Source: Deltaproteobacteria bacterium (GTDB lineage Bacteria; Desulfobacterota; Desulfobacteria; Desulfobacterales; Desulfatirhabdiaceae). Taken from it: 5,554 nucleotides of DNA. Where the stretch lies: NCBI GenBank assembly GCA_026388755.1, contig JAPLJE010000314.1, positions 1-5,554 on the forward strand, given 5' to 3'. Every line of letters begins with the position of its first letter. The first letter of the stretch is position 1. Of this stretch, positions 5,247-5,554 are shown in pieces. The position numbers and the translations under genes were made by a program. The notes under the pieces are model-generated. The model ran no database searches. It had not been told where the DNA came from and saw only the letters and a program-made list of their open reading frames with translations.

Positions 5247-5554
5247 CTTCTTTAATCTTCAATTGCCTTATTTCTCACAACTACAATAAAATTTCAACTC
5301 TTTTATCTGAAAGTGAATTATTCGTATAACCGATTTCTTTAATTCGGGACATCCACATGGCCATATGTTTGCCACTCGGTCATTCATTTACATAACTGCG
5401 AGCATTTCAATTTAATTAAGACTGCATATTCCGCCATTGTTGGTATTTGCAGTCTTAACAAAAGTGACAGGCCAGGGATTCAAACAGACATAAAATATTT
5501 CCAGTACAACGGGAGCCGATTTCCCCTTGTAATTCAAGGTAAATATATTGACAC
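5247..5554. other. Gene-free region upstream of the small ribosomal protein gene
   Basis: I find no convincing coding region here on either strand. Upstream of the minus-strand ribosomal protein gene, a weak promoter-like pair on that strand (TTCAGA, 17 bases, TATTGT, near 5312-5284) could drive it. An 11-bp inverted repeat lies at 5416-5458. Near the right edge CCTTG/CAAGG (5525-5529, 5535-5539) precedes TTGACA (5548-5553), which could be a -35 box for a rightward gene beyond the window. None of these is strong alone. A minus-strand frame open from the right edge to a TAA near 5457 is too short and unfamiliar to call. Confidence 0.5.
5416..5458. repeat. 11-bp perfect inverted repeat with 21-base spacer
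   Basis: TTAAGACTGCA (5416-5426) and TGCAGTCTTAA (5448-5458) are exact inverted copies; a few further bases (CC/GG, AT/AT) can pair in the spacer. Neither side has a clear T-run, so a terminator is not favoured. It could be a regulatory hairpin, an operator pair or a remnant of a small dispersed repeat. Confidence 0.6.

Noticed and set aside
5237..5250. Plus-strand GATCACCTCCCTTCT resembles the 3' end of 16S rRNA
   Set aside because: No rRNA sequence precedes it; it is the complement of the minus-strand Shine-Dalgarno of the small ribosomal gene.
5092..5289. 65-residue plus-strand frame rich in Phe and Leu
   Set aside because: It is the antisense of the Lys/Arg-rich small ribosomal gene and its A-rich leader, begins within the terminator hairpin and has no ribosome site.
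5457..5553. Minus-strand frame open from the right edge with several Cys residues
   Set aside because: About 32 codons, no start seen, no family pattern; likely chance.

Overview
The window looks like chromosomal DNA of a Gram-negative bacterium, most likely a Desulfobacterota (former Deltaproteobacteria) relative. The clues are the style of the NAD kinase (its ICPFTLT core and SGGRV terminus), the HflK/HflC pair, and a tiny Cox24/mS38-type ribosomal protein. This assignment is from remembered family resemblance, not from a search.

Layout, left to right. (1) A LivJ/LivK-type periplasmic branched-chain amino-acid binding protein lies on the minus strand (85-1221) and ends in its own hairpin terminator (21-62). 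(2) A short AT-rich divergent spacer carries overlapping candidate promoters. (3) On the plus strand come NAD kinase (nadK, best start GTG 1407, end 2261) and a small two-TPR lipoprotein (2345-2755). (4) After a 263-base spacer with a candidate promoter and a small leader hairpin comes hflK-hflC (3019-4994), with an ATGA overlap between the two genes. (5) A strong, probably bidirectional terminator (5054-5112) separates hflC from a convergent 32-codon minus-strand gene (5136-5234). That gene starts with TTG, has a near-perfect Shine-Dalgarno, and encodes a bS22/mS38-like ribosomal protein. (6) The last ~300 bases hold no convincing gene, only an 11-bp inverted repeat and a few weak signals.

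The main anomaly is in hflK. The first 112 and last 194 codons are good HflK in one frame, but about 126 bases between them do not encode the expected core of the SPFH domain. In the other plus-strand frame they encode a clear piece of a DnaJ/Hsp40 C-terminal domain (GTTLDLRLS ... VPAGINDGAKIRLKGKG). Two stops interrupt the HflK frame there. The foreign piece is almost exactly as long as the HflK segment it displaces, so the overall frame and the usual HflK length (~348 codons) are kept. A wrong gap fill or chimeric assembly is my leading explanation; a real replacement would make hflK a pseudogene beside an intact hflC.

I see no sign of a new multi-gene system. The genes are housekeeping: amino-acid uptake, NADP synthesis, a lipoprotein, the membrane-protease regulator HflKC, and a small ribosomal protein. 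The two points worth following up are the DnaJ-like patch in hflK and the easily missed 32-residue gene.
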